64,000 nucleotides of DNA, from the NCBI RefSeq assembly GCF_023375815.1, contig NZ_CP067412.1, positions 62,001 through 126,000 on the forward strand, given 5' to 3'. Shown in pieces: positions 43,608 through 52,906 of the stretch. This stretch comes from Pseudomonas sp. HS6. GTDB lineage: Bacteria > Pseudomonadota > Gammaproteobacteria > Pseudomonadales > Pseudomonadaceae. The position numbers and the translations under genes are program-made. Position 1 is the first letter of the stretch, and the number at the start of each line of letters is the position of its first letter. The notes below the pieces were generated by a model that saw only the letters and a program-made list of their open reading frames with translations, was not told the DNA's origin and did no database searches.

Positions 43608-45041
43608 ATGACATTTTTGCGCCCTACCCTGCTGACGCTCGCTTGCCTGCTCGCCTCACCGGGCTTCGCCGACGACCTGCCGTCACTCGGTGACGCCAGT
43701 TCTGCCATTGTCTCGCCACAACAGGAATACCAACTGGGCCGCGCCTGGTTGGCGCTGCTGCGCAGTCAGGTTTCACAGCTCAACGATCCACAGCTCAAGG
43801 ACTACGTCGAATCCAGCGTCTATAAACTGGTGGAAACCAGCCAGGTCAACGACCGACGCCTGGAGTTCATCCTGATCAACAGCCCGCAGCTCAACGCCTT
43901 CGCGGCACCGGGCGGAATTGTCGGGGTCAACGGCGGCCTGTTCCTCAATGCCCAGACCGAAGGTGAATACGCCTCGGTACTGGCTCACGAACTGGCTCAC
44001 TTGTCGCAACGCCACTTCGCCCGAGGCGTCGAGGCGTCGCAGCGCATGCAGGTGCCGATGATGGCAGCTTTGCTGGCCGGGATCGTCATTGCGGCCGCCG
44101 GTGGCGGCGAGGCTGGTATCGCGACCATCGCCGGCACCCAGGCGGCGGCAATCCAGTCGCAACGGACCTTCTCCCGCCAGAACGAACAAGAAGCCGACCG
44201 CATCGGCATCCTCAACCTCGAGAAGGCCGGCTACGACCCGCGCTCCATGCCGACCATGTTCGAACGCCTGATGCGCCAGTACCGCTACGACGCCAAGCCG
44301 CCAGAATTCCTGCTGACTCACCCGGTGACCGAGTCGCGGATCGCCGACACTCGCAACCGTGCAGAACAGGCCAAGCCCGGCGGCATTGAAGACAGCATGC
44401 GCTATCAACTGATCCGCGCGCGGGTGCAACTGATCTACGAGGAAACCCCGGGCCTTGGCGCCAAGCGTTTCCGTGCACAGCTGGATGAGAACCCGAAAAA
44501 CGACGTGGCCCGTTACGGCCTGGCGATTGCCCAGATCAAGGGCGGCCAGTTGAATGAAGCGCGGGAAAACCTGAAGCAACTACTGGAAAAATCGCCGAAC
44601 GAGATTATCTATAACCTCGCGCAGGTCGATCTTGATATCACCAACAATCGTCTGGCGGAGGCGCAGTCGCGGGTCGACCGCATGCTGACGCAGTATCCGG
44701 GCAACTACCCGTTGAATCAGGTGCGAGTCGATCTGCTGTTGAAGCAGAACCGTACCGCCGATGCGGAAAAAGCCCTGGAAGGTCTCTTGAAATCACGCCC
44801 GAACGATCCGGATGTCTGGTATCAGGTGGCTGAGACCCGCGGCCTGTCGGGCAATATCATCGGCCTGCATCAAGCTCGTGCCGAGTACTTCGCGCTGGTT
44901 GGCGATTATCGCCAGGCCATCCAGCAACTGGACTTCGCCAAACGCAAGGCTGGCAGCAACTTCCCACTGTCGTCGCGTATCGATGCTCGTCAGCGCGAGC
45001 TGATGGAGCAGGAACGCATGATCAAGGACATGATGGGATAA
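43608..45041 (+). CDS. bepA: M48 metalloprotease with TPR (BepA-like)
   Basis: A 477-residue periplasmic protein with a signal peptide (MTFLRPTLLTLACLLASPGFA). The zinc motif HELAH is at residues 127-131 in SVLAHELAHLSQRHF, and the third ligand is in EQEADRIGILNL. TPR-like repeats fill the C-terminus. BepA degrades or chaperones outer-membrane proteins such as LptD and BamA. ATG 43608 was chosen because it directly precedes the signal peptide; the frame opens 7 codons earlier at a TTG. Confidence 0.88.
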   Translation: MTFLRPTLLTLACLLASPGFADDLPSLGDASSAIVSPQQEYQLGRAWLALLRSQVSQLNDPQLKDYVESSVYKLVETSQVNDRRLEFILINSPQLNAFAAPGGIVGVNGGLFLNAQTEGEYASVLAHELAHLSQRHFARGVEASQRMQVPMMAALLAGIVIAAAGGGEAGIATIAGTQAAAIQSQRTFSRQNEQEADRIGILNLEKAGYDPRSMPTMFERLMRQYRYDAKPPEFLLTHPVTESRIADTRNRAEQAKPGGIEDSMRYQLIRARVQLIYEETPGLGAKRFRAQLDENPKNDVARYGLAIAQIKGGQLNEARENLKQLLEKSPNEIIYNLAQVDLDITNNRLAEAQSRVDRMLTQYPGNYPLNQVRVDLLLKQNRTADAEKALEGLLKSRPNDPDVWYQVAETRGLSGNIIGLHQARAEYFALVGDYRQAIQQLDFAKRKAGSNFPLSSRIDARQRELMEQERMIKDMMG

Positions 45042-45068
45042 GCCTGATCCAGGAAAAACTCCGGACAC

Positions 45069-45102
45069 AAAAAAACCGCCTCTTTCGAGGCGGTTTTTTT
45101 TT
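45069..45102. terminator. Strong bidirectional Rho-independent terminator
   Basis: ccgcctc pairs with gaggcgg around tttc, with A7 on one side and T9 on the other. It separates bepA (+) from mucD (-) and can end both. Confidence 0.92.
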
Positions 45103-45119
45103 ACTCAACCGCTATTGGA

Positions 45120-46568
45120 TCATTCAGCCAGCTTGAACGTTATGAAGCTGGCACGACCCTGACGCAGAACCCGCATCGAAACGGAGCGATTCTTCGGCAG
45201 CGCCTTGGCGATCTCGGAGAACTCCTTGGCCGAACCAATGGCCTGATTGTTTAGATGAGTGATGATGTCGCCTGGCTGCAGGCCTATCAGGGCGGCAGGA
45301 CCGTCCTGCACTTCCTTGATCACCACACCACCCTTGAGGTCGTAGGTTTTCTTCTGGTCGGCAGACAGCTCAGCGACCGAAACACCCAGGCGATTGCTGT
45401 TGGTCTCGGCACCGGACTTCGGCAGGGCATCCAGTTCCTTGTCTTCATCAGGAATCGCACCGACAGTCAGCTCGACATTCTTGCGTTTGCCTTCACGAAT
45501 CACTTCCAGATTGGCCTTGGCGCCAGCCTTCAGCGCGCCGACCAGATGAGGCAGATCAGCGGACATAACGATCGGTTGACCGTTCATGCTCAGGATCACG
45601 TCGCCCACTTGCAGGCCGCCCTTGGCTGCCGGACCGTCATCCTGGATCTGCGCCACCAGCGCACCGGCCGGTTTTTCCAGACCGAACGACTCGGCCAGAT
45701 CCTTGTTCACTTCCTGAATGACCACGCCCAGCCAGCCACGGCTGACCTTGCCACCGCTCTTCAGCTGGTTGGATACATCCATGGCAACGTCGATCGGAAT
45801 GGCGAACGAAACGCCCATGAAGCCACCGGAGCGGGTGTAGATCTGCGAGTTGATCCCCACCACTTCACCGTTCAGGTTGAACAGCGGACCACCGGAGTTG
45901 CCCGGGTTGATCGGCACGTCGGTCTGAATGAACGGCACATAGTTTTCGTTTGGCAAGCTGCGGCCAACGGCGCTGACGATGCCCTGGGTCACCGTGTGAT
46001 CGAAACCGAACGGCGAGCCGATCGCGACCACCCACTGCCCTGCTTTCAGATCCTGGGATTTGCCGAGTTTGAGTACCGGCAGATCCTTGCCTTCGATTTT
46101 CAGCAGGGCCACGTCGGAGCGCGGGTCAGTGCCGATCAGCTTGGCTTTCATTTCACTGCGATCCGCCAGACGAACGAGGATTTCGTCGGCGTCGGCGATT
46201 ACGTGGTTGTTGGTCAGGATGTAGCCATCCGGCGAGATGATGAAGCCTGAACCCAACGATTGCGCCTCACGCTGGCGATCACCACGCGGAGAACGCTGTT
46301 GCGGCGGCATGCCTCGCTCGAAGAACTCGCGCAGCATCGGCGGCAAGCCTTCCAGGTCTGGCATCTGCTGGTTCACTTTGCGATCCGGCAGCTTTTGCGT
46401 GGTACTGATGTTCACCACCGCAGGCGAGGCCTGTTCGACCAGCTGGGTGAAATCCGGCAGGTTGACCGAACTGGCCGCTTCAGCCGCCTGGACTGCAGGA
46501 ACAGCCTGACCGAGCACGAGCACGGTGGCGACAATGGAAAGATAAGACTTCAAGCTTGGTATCGACAT
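45120..46568 (-). CDS. mucD: DegP/HtrA-type periplasmic serine protease MucD
   Basis: A 482-residue HtrA protease. The signal peptide is SYLSIVATVLVLGQAVPAVQA. The catalytic triad is His122 (LTNNHVI), Asp152 (RSDVALL) and Ser225 (PGNSGGPLF). Two PDZ domains follow (about 270-360 and 390-475). It degrades misfolded periplasmic proteins and dampens AlgU activation. It is last in the algU operon, but a hairpin terminator and a 207-base gap separate it from mucB, so it may also have its own promoter. ATG 46568 was preferred to the longer open frame. Confidence 0.93.
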   Translation of the reverse strand: MSIPSLKSYLSIVATVLVLGQAVPAVQAAEAASSVNLPDFTQLVEQASPAVVNISTTQKLPDRKVNQQMPDLEGLPPMLREFFERGMPPQQRSPRGDRQREAQSLGSGFIISPDGYILTNNHVIADADEILVRLADRSEMKAKLIGTDPRSDVALLKIEGKDLPVLKLGKSQDLKAGQWVVAIGSPFGFDHTVTQGIVSAVGRSLPNENYVPFIQTDVPINPGNSGGPLFNLNGEVVGINSQIYTRSGGFMGVSFAIPIDVAMDVSNQLKSGGKVSRGWLGVVIQEVNKDLAESFGLEKPAGALVAQIQDDGPAAKGGLQVGDVILSMNGQPIVMSADLPHLVGALKAGAKANLEVIREGKRKNVELTVGAIPDEDKELDALPKSGAETNSNRLGVSVAELSADQKKTYDLKGGVVIKEVQDGPAALIGLQPGDIITHLNNQAIGSAKEFSEIAKALPKNRSVSMRVLRQGRASFITFKLAE

Positions 46569-46640
46569 ACAGCTCCCGTTACGACGAGCAGGGTTAAGCG
46601 ATATGGAGCAAGGAACACCGGGAACCACAGGCCGGCATTT

Positions 46641-46655
46641 TTGTTCCGGGAACAA
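46641..46655. promoter_or_regulatory. 15-bp perfect palindrome in the mucB-mucD gap
   Basis: TTGTTCC-G-GGAACAA reads the same on both strands and lies 73-87 bases upstream of the mucD start, next to the terminator hairpin. It could be an operator for a mucD-specific promoter. The identity of a binding protein is not known. Confidence 0.4.
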
Positions 46656-46663
46656 CAAAACAA

Positions 46664-46687
46664 GGCCAGAGCCGTGAGGCTCTGACC
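46664..46687 (-). terminator. Terminator-like hairpin between mucB and mucD
   Basis: On the operon strand GGTCAGAGCC pairs with GGCTCTGGCC (one G-U pair) around TCAC, followed by TTGTTTTGTT. It should end part of the algU-mucA-mucB transcript before mucD. Confidence 0.65.
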
Positions 46688-46775
46688 TATAAAAAATTTT
46701 CGGATTATTTGCAAATGAAAATGCTCAGCAAACATTTCACGTCTCGATGACGAGGTGGAAACAGCTGGAATCAGC

Positions 46776-47738
46776 TCACTGCTTGCTGGTTGCAGCGCCA
46801 TCATTGCGTATCGACAAAGCAATCCGCTCAGCGGTGCCGATTGGAATCTCGCCGACAACCGTCACCATCACTTCACCTTGAGGCGTGGTCAAGCGACGGG
46901 ATACGGCAACGGTAGGGCCCAACTGAGTCCGGGTATCGGTGACGGTTGCACCGTTCAGCGGCTCGAGGAATACAGAGAAACGCGCCAGACCATCGTCATA
47001 CAGCAGGCTGTTGACCTGCGTCCTGGTCTCGGGGTCCTTGTGCGAAGAACTGCTGGTGAGTTCAAAGCCAGGAGGCAGCCAGTCAGAGCGCCAGACCTGT
47101 GCTGTCTTGACGGCAGAAGCCTTGTCGCCTTCAAGGTTCACAGGCTTGCAATCGGCATCGGCCTGGAGATCCTTGTCGGACGGAACCTCAGAAGTCTCCA
47201 GTCGAGTGAACTGGAATCTTTCAAGCAACTGCCCGTTGTCGTTGAGCAGCAACGACTTGAGCGGCAAGCCCGTTTCCTTGTCCAGATGCAACTCGAATCC
47301 GTAGCGATGCTGATCGCGCGGCGTCAGCGACACGATCACCGCTTCACGCCCGGCCACACGCGACTTGCCGATGACGGCAAGGTCGTACCAATTCTTCAGC
47401 TTTTGAGGATCAAGCGGACGAGCAGCAGAGTTAGGAGAGTCCCCCAGCCCCGCAATCAGGGTGCCGCTGACGCATTGAGTATGCCCATCAACGCGCACGA
47501 CTTCCTGAGCCGAGCCGTCGAGCTGAAGCAAACGCTCGCGGACCTGGCCATTCTGGACGCGATGCCAGATGTTATGGGTAGAGAAACTACCGTTACGCTC
47601 GTAAACGAATGTGCCGTGAAAGCTTTGCTGCTGCTCGGCCTGGCCCAGACGGGTCAGCCAATCCTGGGCCTCGTCGGCGTGGGCTGGAACAATGAACCAG
47701 CCACTGAGCAGAAGCGAAAGTAGAGGTATGGCGCGCAT
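46776..47738 (-). CDS. mucB: Sigma-E regulatory protein MucB/RseB
   Basis: A 320-residue periplasmic protein with a signal peptide (PLLSLLLSGWFIVPAHA). The RseB features are FHGTFVYERNGSFSTHNIWH, VAGREAVIVSLTPRDQHRYG and the C-terminal domain with DGLARFSVFLEPL. It binds the periplasmic tail of MucA and protects it from cleavage until lipid or porin signals release it. It starts 8 bases after mucA. Confidence 0.92.
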   Translation of the reverse strand: MRAIPLLSLLLSGWFIVPAHADEAQDWLTRLGQAEQQQSFHGTFVYERNGSFSTHNIWHRVQNGQVRERLLQLDGSAQEVVRVDGHTQCVSGTLIAGLGDSPNSAARPLDPQKLKNWYDLAVIGKSRVAGREAVIVSLTPRDQHRYGFELHLDKETGLPLKSLLLNDNGQLLERFQFTRLETSEVPSDKDLQADADCKPVNLEGDKASAVKTAQVWRSDWLPPGFELTSSSSHKDPETRTQVNSLLYDDGLARFSVFLEPLNGATVTDTRTQLGPTVAVSRRLTTPQGEVMVTVVGEIPIGTAERIALSIRNDGAATSKQ

Positions 47739-47746
47739 GATCCTCC

Positions 47747-48334
47747 TTAACGGTTTTCCAGACTTGCTGCACGCGCGTATGGCAATGCGCTTTCAGTACC
47801 CTTCAGCGCAGCTTGTTGAGCGTGTTGGCGCAAATAACCTGGTAGACGCTGATCGTGCCAGCCTGGCTGGCCTTGCAGCACACCGTTGGCCATAGGGCCG
47901 GTGGCTTCCGAACTCTCATTGTAGCCTGCCAATACTGCCGGGCCTTTGACTTGAGGAACGGCCAATGCTGGCTGATTGGATTGCTGCGCCAGTTCGACGC
48001 CGGCGATTTCGTCCTGGTTGTACAGACGAACACCCGCCAGAACGGCAACGGTCACCGAGGCTGCAACGGCCAGACGACCCAGGCTGCGCCATGGACCGCG
48101 GGACACTTTGGCTGGCGTGGCTTCATCTTCCAGCGCAGCAGACACTGCCGCAGCGAGATCCAGGCGTGGAAGCAGCAGATCCTTGTGCATGGCTGCCCGA
48201 GCGATCTGATAACGAGCCCAGGTTTCACGGGTTTCAACATCGTCCAGTGCATTGAGCACTCGACGCAATTCCAGTTCGTCCGCTTCGTTATCCATCACTG
48301 CGGACAGCGATTCCTGCAGGGCTTCACGACTCAT
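47747..48334 (-). CDS. mucA: Anti-sigma factor MucA (RseA)
   Basis: A 195-residue single-pass membrane protein. The N-terminal anti-sigma domain starts MSREALQESLSAVMDNEAD and contains RRVLNALDDVETRETWARYQ; the membrane helix is about residues 85-103 (LGRLAVAASVTVAVLAGVRL), and the periplasmic tail binds MucB. The tail ends normally (QQAALKGTES ... ASLENR), so it is not a mucoid-type truncation. It starts 31 bases after the algU stop. Confidence 0.93.
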   Translation of the reverse strand: MSREALQESLSAVMDNEADELELRRVLNALDDVETRETWARYQIARAAMHKDLLLPRLDLAAAVSAALEDEATPAKVSRGPWRSLGRLAVAASVTVAVLAGVRLYNQDEIAGVELAQQSNQPALAVPQVKGPAVLAGYNESSEATGPMANGVLQGQPGWHDQRLPGYLRQHAQQAALKGTESALPYARAASLENR

Positions 48335-48365
48335 GGCGTTCCTCTCTTGGCTGTCGCCGCTGTCT

Positions 48366-48947
48366 TTAGTTTTCCTGCAACAACGGCTGCAGGGCTTTAT
48401 CGATGGCCTCCCGGGCGCGGAAAATCCGGGAGCGCACGGTACCAACCGGACATTGCATGACGCTCGCGATGTCCTCGTAACTCAGACCATCGAATTCGCG
48501 CAAAGTTAAAGCCGTGCGCAAATCCTCTGGCAGTTGCTGAATGGTTCGATGGACAGTGCCTTCGATCTCATCCCGCAGCAATGCGCGTTCAGGAGATTCG
48601 AGATCCTTCAGGCCGTGATCGCCGTCATAGAACTCTGCATCTTCGGAACTGACATCGCTATCCGGCGGCCGGCGGCCGCGTGAAACCAGATAGTTCTTCG
48701 CCGTGTTAATGGCGATGCGGTAAAGCCACGTATAAAACGCGCTGTCTCCGCGAAAATTTCCTAGTGCCCGGTAAGCCTTGATAAAGGCTTCTTGAGCGAC
48801 ATCCTGGGCTTCATGGGTGTCGTGCACAAAACGCACGATCAACCCGAGAATTTTGTGCTGATACTTCAACACGAGCAGATCGAAAGCTCGCTTGTCACCG
48901 CGCTGAACGCGCTCGACCAGCTGCTGATCCTCTTCCTGGGTTAGCAT
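48366..48947 (-). CDS. algU: RNA polymerase sigma factor AlgU (RpoE)
   Basis: A 193-residue ECF sigma factor: MLTQEEDQQLVERVQRGDKR at the start, region 2 with DVAQEAFIKAYRALGNFRGD and SAFYTWLYRIAINTAKNYLV, and region 4 with LTLREFDGLSYEDIASVMQC then PVGTVRSRIFRAREAIDK. It directs envelope-stress and alginate genes. GAGGAG is 6 bases before ATG 48947. A GAACTT...TCTAT-type promoter lies upstream at 49006-49033, consistent with self-activation. Confidence 0.95.
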   Translation of the reverse strand: MLTQEEDQQLVERVQRGDKRAFDLLVLKYQHKILGLIVRFVHDTHEAQDVAQEAFIKAYRALGNFRGDSAFYTWLYRIAINTAKNYLVSRGRRPPDSDVSSEDAEFYDGDHGLKDLESPERALLRDEIEGTVHRTIQQLPEDLRTALTLREFDGLSYEDIASVMQCPVGTVRSRIFRAREAIDKALQPLLQEN

Positions 48948-49505
48948 GAACACTCCTCGATAAACTCGGAGGAAGCTTGCATGGCTAAACGACCGGACTT
49001 GCAAACATAGACTCGGGCTTTTCGCAAAAGTTCTCCCCCTCCAAGCAAGTTTCCTGCGGGCTCTGATTTGGCACGCACGAAAAACGCAGCGCGGGATAAA
49101 CCGGCTGCGCGAATAATCTTTTCATCGGCTCGCCGGCTAGAACCCAATCGCAGGTTCCGCATTGAAGCCGACACTTTCCCTTGTTTCGGGCAACTGTCTA
49201 TTGATCTTGGGCCTCTGGCAAAAGTTCCAAATATTTATAGACGGGCCACGCCGACATTGGGCAACCATGAGCGGAAAAAGCGTGTTTCATCTGCGATACA
49301 GTCGCTTTTTCCCAAAACCGGTGAAAAAAACATCCGACAAAGCGTTCGTATTTTTCCGTCACGGTAGTTTCACAATGCCATATCGGCCCGGCTATTGTGC
49401 CGCCCCACCCCTCTATATACTAGTGGGCTGTGTGGCTGTCTCGACTCGCCCATCCGCCTGTCTTGCGCCAACCCCGACCCGGGTCGCTTTGAGCGGAATC
49501 CTGAA
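48948..49505. other. Divergent intergenic region, algU / nadB
   Basis: A 558-base gap with the algU promoter near one end. Open frames of 60-115 codons occur in it but none shows a protein-like pattern or ribosome-binding site. The nadB side must hold the nadB promoter; the T-rich 49300-49360 stretch is the likely place. Nothing else is recognised. Confidence 0.5.
49006..49033 (-). promoter_or_regulatory. AlgU-type promoter of algU
   Basis: On the minus strand GAACTT (49033-49028), 16 bases, then TCTATG (49011-49006). This fits the AlgU/sigma-E consensus GAACTT-N16/17-TCtga in its -35 and spacing, with the -10 partly matching. It is about 59 bases upstream of the algU start. Confidence 0.7.
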
Positions 49506-51122
49506 ATGAGCCAACAGTTTCAACACGATGTTCTGGTGATCGGCAGCGGCGCTGCCGGTTTGAGTCTCGCGCTGACCCTGCCCGGTCACTTGCGCATCGC
49601 CGTATTGAGCAAGGGCGATCTCGCCAACGGTTCGACCTATTGGGCCCAGGGTGGCGTCGCAGCTGTGCTGGACGACACCGACACAGTCGAATCCCATGTC
49701 GACGACACGCTCAATGCCGGTGGCGGCTTGTGCCATGAAGATGCGGTGCGTTTCACCGTCGAGCACAGCAAAGAGGCGATCCAGTGGCTGATCGATCAAG
49801 GCGTACCGTTCACGCGCGATGAACAATCCGGCACGGAAGATGGCGGCTTCGAGTTCCATCTCACCCGCGAAGGCGGCCACAGCCACCGCCGCATCATTCA
49901 TGCCGCCGATGCTACCGGCGCGGCCATCTTCACAACCTTGCTGACCCAGGCCAAACAGCGGCCGAACATCGAGTTGCTGGAACAGCGCGTAGCGGTCGAT
50001 CTGATCACCGAACGACGCCTTGGGCTGGACGGCGACCGCTGCCTCGGCGCCTACGTGCTCAATCGCAAGACCGGTGAAGTCGACACCTACGGCGCTCGAT
50101 TCGTGATCTTGGCTTCCGGCGGTGCCGCCAAGGTCTACCTCTATACCAGCAATCCCGACGGCGCCTGCGGTGATGGCATCGCCATGGCCTGGCGCTCGGG
50201 CTGCCGGGTAGCGAACCTGGAATTCAATCAGTTCCACCCCACTTGCCTGTATCACCCGCAGGCAAAGAGCTTCCTGATCACCGAAGCCCTGCGCGGTGAA
50301 GGCGCGCATTTGAAACTGCCGAACGGCGAACGCTTCATGCAGCGTTTCGACCCACGCGCCGAACTGGCCCCACGGGACATCGTCGCTCGAGCCATCGACC
50401 ATGAAATGAAGCGCCTGGGTGTCGATTGCGTTTATCTCGACATCAGCCACAAACCCGAAGCGTTCATCAAGACGCACTTTCCGACGGTTTACGAGCGCTG
50501 CCTCGGATTCGGCATCGACATCACCAAACAACCAATACCGGTCGTACCGGCAGCGCACTACACCTGCGGTGGCGTCATGGTTGACCAACAGGGTCGCACC
50601 GACGTACCCGGGCTGTACGCCATCGGCGAAACCAGCTTCACCGGCCTGCACGGCGCCAACCGCATGGCCAGCAACTCTTTGCTGGAATGCTTCGTTTATG
50701 CCCGTTCGGCAGCCGCTGACATTCTCGAGCAACTGTCCGACATCGCCATCCCCCGCGCCCTGCCCGCCTGGGACGCGAGCCAGGTGACCGATTCCGACGA
50801 AGACGTGATCATCGCGCACAACTGGGACGAGCTGCGGCGCTTCATGTGGGACTACGTCGGCATCGTGCGCACCAACAAACGCCTGCAACGCGCACAACAT
50901 CGCGTGCGTCTGTTGCTGGACGAAATCGACGAGTTCTACAGCAACTATAAAGTCAGTCGCGACCTGATCGAATTGCGCAACCTGGCACAAGTGGCGGAGT
51001 TGATGATCCGCTCAGCCATGGAACGCAAAGAGAGCCGAGGCTTGCACTACACCCTCGACTACCCGGATCTGCTGCCCGAAGCCCTCGACACTATTCTGGT
51101 GCCGCCCACCTACGCCGGCTGA
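49506..51122 (+). CDS. nadB: L-aspartate oxidase
   Basis: A 538-residue FAD enzyme. The dinucleotide-binding motif is [17 protein letters not shown], followed by [20 protein letters not shown], the active-site region [26 protein letters not shown] and [20 protein letters not shown]. It oxidises aspartate to iminoaspartate in NAD biosynthesis, feeding NadA. It starts at ATG 49506 ([11 protein letters not shown]). Its 3' end overlaps the convergent ygfX by 32 bases. Confidence 0.95.
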   Translation: MSQQFQHDVLVIGSGAAGLSLALTLPGHLRIAVLSKGDLANGSTYWAQGGVAAVLDDTDTVESHVDDTLNAGGGLCHEDAVRFTVEHSKEAIQWLIDQGVPFTRDEQSGTEDGGFEFHLTREGGHSHRRIIHAADATGAAIFTTLLTQAKQRPNIELLEQRVAVDLITERRLGLDGDRCLGAYVLNRKTGEVDTYGARFVILASGGAAKVYLYTSNPDGACGDGIAMAWRSGCRVANLEFNQFHPTCLYHPQAKSFLITEALRGEGAHLKLPNGERFMQRFDPRAELAPRDIVARAIDHEMKRLGVDCVYLDISHKPEAFIKTHFPTVYERCLGFGIDITKQPIPVVPAAHYTCGGVMVDQQGRTDVPGLYAIGETSFTGLHGANRMASNSLLECFVYARSAAADILEQLSDIAIPRALPAWDASQVTDSDEDVIIAHNWDELRRFMWDYVGIVRTNKRLQRAQHRVRLLLDEIDEFYSNYKVSRDLIELRNLAQVAELMIRSAMERKESRGLHYTLDYPDLLPEALDTILVPPTYAG

Positions 51123-51543
51123 ACTTGAGCCGTACCCGCAGGCGTCGGTGCAGATCCGCCGCCTGCGAGTCCCATGGCACACAGATCGCTCTGACTCTCC
51201 GCTCATCGCGCAGACGAAAGCGCAGCAACACGATCAATGGCAACGCCAGGCTGTCCGGGTGCAACTGCACCGGTTGCCAGCCATCGGCCTGATTCCACAA
51301 CTGCCAACCATCGGCGTCACGACGCAACCCACAGAATGCCTTGGGATGACTCAACAGAATCTGACGGGGCAACACCCGCGCAGCATGGATCAGACAGGCG
51401 CCTGCACCGAGCAGGCTGACCCAGAAAGGCAGGACAAGCAGAAACAGAGCGCACAGGGCGAACGCCTGGGCCAGGAGATACGCCGCCAGCAATTGCTGTG
51501 AGGCCTGCCAGCGGCATTCGAACGTGTTACTTGGGCTGGACAC
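51091..51543 (-). CDS. ygfX: YgfX (CptA)-family membrane protein
   Basis: A 150-residue protein with two helices (about residues 20-37 and 38-55, [20 protein letters not shown]) and a beta-rich C-terminal part. Features such as [20 protein letters not shown] and [18 protein letters not shown] fit YgfX. In E. coli it is paired with SdhE (as a proposed toxin-antitoxin-like pair), although SdhE's main job is flavinylation. It starts within the last 17 bases of sdhE. Confidence 0.8.
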   Translation of the reverse strand: MSSPSNTFECRWQASQQLLAAYLLAQAFALCALFLLVLPFWVSLLGAGACLIHAARVLPRQILLSHPKAFCGLRRDADGWQLWNQADGWQPVQLHPDSLALPLIVLLRFRLRDERRVRAICVPWDSQAADLHRRLRVRLKFSRRRWAAPE

Positions 51544-51781
51544 GATCCAGAATCATGCGAACCATGCGTTGCAGCTCGGGATCTTCAGACTCGCTGCGCT
51601 CCATGAACCAGCCGAACATGTCCTGATCCTCGCACTCGAGCAGGCGGACATACAGCGCGCGATCCACCTCGTTCAGATTCGCGTAGACCTCTTTCACGAA
51701 CGGCACCAGCAGCACGTCAAGCTCAAGCATGCCGCGACGGCTGTGCCAAAAGAGGCGATTCAGTTCAACTTGTTCGACCAT
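51527..51781 (-). CDS. sdhE: Succinate dehydrogenase assembly factor SdhE
   Basis: An 84-residue helical protein with the SdhE signature [20 protein letters not shown] (RGxxE motif) and [20 protein letters not shown]. It covalently attaches FAD to SdhA and FrdA. ATG 51781 with GGAGGG 6 bases upstream was chosen over an upstream in-frame opening. It overlaps ygfX by 17 bases and is transcribed first. Confidence 0.93.
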   Translation of the reverse strand: MVEQVELNRLFWHSRRGMLELDVLLVPFVKEVYANLNEVDRALYVRLLECEDQDMFGWFMERSESEDPELQRMVRMILDRVQPK

Positions 51782-51930
51782 GGAGCCCTCCTCAAATAGG
51801 CGGCAAGTATACAGGCCCGACACGGGGCGAACAGTCGGCTTTGGTCGGGCACCACCGATCCTTTATCAACTACCCATTTCACCACCACCCCCTTATGATG
51901 TGCCCCAGTCTATTTACCCTGCGATGACCC

Positions 51931-52872
51931 ATGGCCGATTCTGCTTTTTTCTGCACCCTGTCTCATGAAGGCGTTCTCGCGGTTCGCGGCGCGGATGCCG
52001 GCAAATTTCTGCAAGGCCAGTTGACCTGCAACATCAATTACTTGAGTGATACCCAGGCCAGCCTCGGTGCCCGCTGCACGCAGAAAGGCCGGATGCAGTC
52101 GAGTTTCCGCATCGTGCTGGAAGGCGACGGCGTACTGCTGGCAATGGCCGGCGAGTTGCTGGAGCCACAACTGGCAGATCTGAAAAAGTACGCCGTGTTC
52201 TCCAAATCGAAACTGACCGACGAAAGCGCCTCATGGGTGCGCTTCGGTCTGGACCATGGCGATGCAGCCCTGAGCATCCTGGGTCTGGAACTGCCGGCAG
52301 AAACCGACAGCGTGGCCCGCCACGAAGGGCTGATCGCTATTCGCGTCTCCCCGAACCGGGCCGAGCTCTGGGTGCCGGCCGATCAAGCCGACAGCATCAA
52401 AGGCAAGCTGTCCGCGCAACTGAGCGAAGGCGAACTCAATCAATGGCTGCTGGGACAGATCCGCGCCGGTATCGGCCAGGTCATGCCGAGCACCCGTGAG
52501 TTGTTCATCCCGCAGATGCTCAACCTGCAAGCCGTCGGCGGCGTGAGTTTCAAGAAAGGCTGCTACACCGGTCAGGAAATCGTCGCGCGCATGCAGTACC
52601 TGGGCAAGCTCAAGCGTCGCCTGTACCGCGTGCAACTGGATGCGAGCGAATTGCCGGAACCGGGCACCCCGCTGTTCGCCCCGAGCCACGGCAGCTCCAT
52701 CGGCGAAGTGGTGCTGGCCGCCCGAAGTGAAAAGAATATTGAACTGCTGGCGGTGTTGCAGGCCGAAGCTGCCGAAGCGGGCGATTTGCATCTGGGCACG
52801 GCCGAAGGTCCGGCGCTGCACTTGCTCGACCTGCCTTACGAACTGGATCGCGACCGCGAAATCCAGCGTTGA
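51931..52872 (+). CDS. ygfZ: Folate-binding protein YgfZ (Fe-S cluster assembly)
   Basis: A 313-residue protein homologous to GcvT. The signature KGCYTGQEIVARMQYLGKLK, with its conserved Cys, is present, as is the N-terminal QGQLTCNINYLSDTQASLGA. YgfZ uses tetrahydrofolate to help keep certain Fe-S enzymes (such as MiaB) active. It is divergent from sdhE, and the HDOD gene follows 34 bases later. Confidence 0.9.
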   Translation: MADSAFFCTLSHEGVLAVRGADAGKFLQGQLTCNINYLSDTQASLGARCTQKGRMQSSFRIVLEGDGVLLAMAGELLEPQLADLKKYAVFSKSKLTDESASWVRFGLDHGDAALSILGLELPAETDSVARHEGLIAIRVSPNRAELWVPADQADSIKGKLSAQLSEGELNQWLLGQIRAGIGQVMPSTRELFIPQMLNLQAVGGVSFKKGCYTGQEIVARMQYLGKLKRRLYRVQLDASELPEPGTPLFAPSHGSSIGEVVLAARSEKNIELLAVLQAEAAEAGDLHLGTAEGPALHLLDLPYELDRDREIQR

Positions 52873-52906
52873 TCGCAGCATTTGTGCAACGCCCTAGAGA
52901 AACGAC

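Noticed and set aside
49068..49509. Small genes in the algU-nadB gap
   Set aside because: The frames of 60-115 codons lack ribosome-binding sites and have non-protein-like composition.
49413..50990. A 525-codon open frame antisense to nadB
   Set aside because: nadB is unmistakable; the antisense translation is composition-driven.
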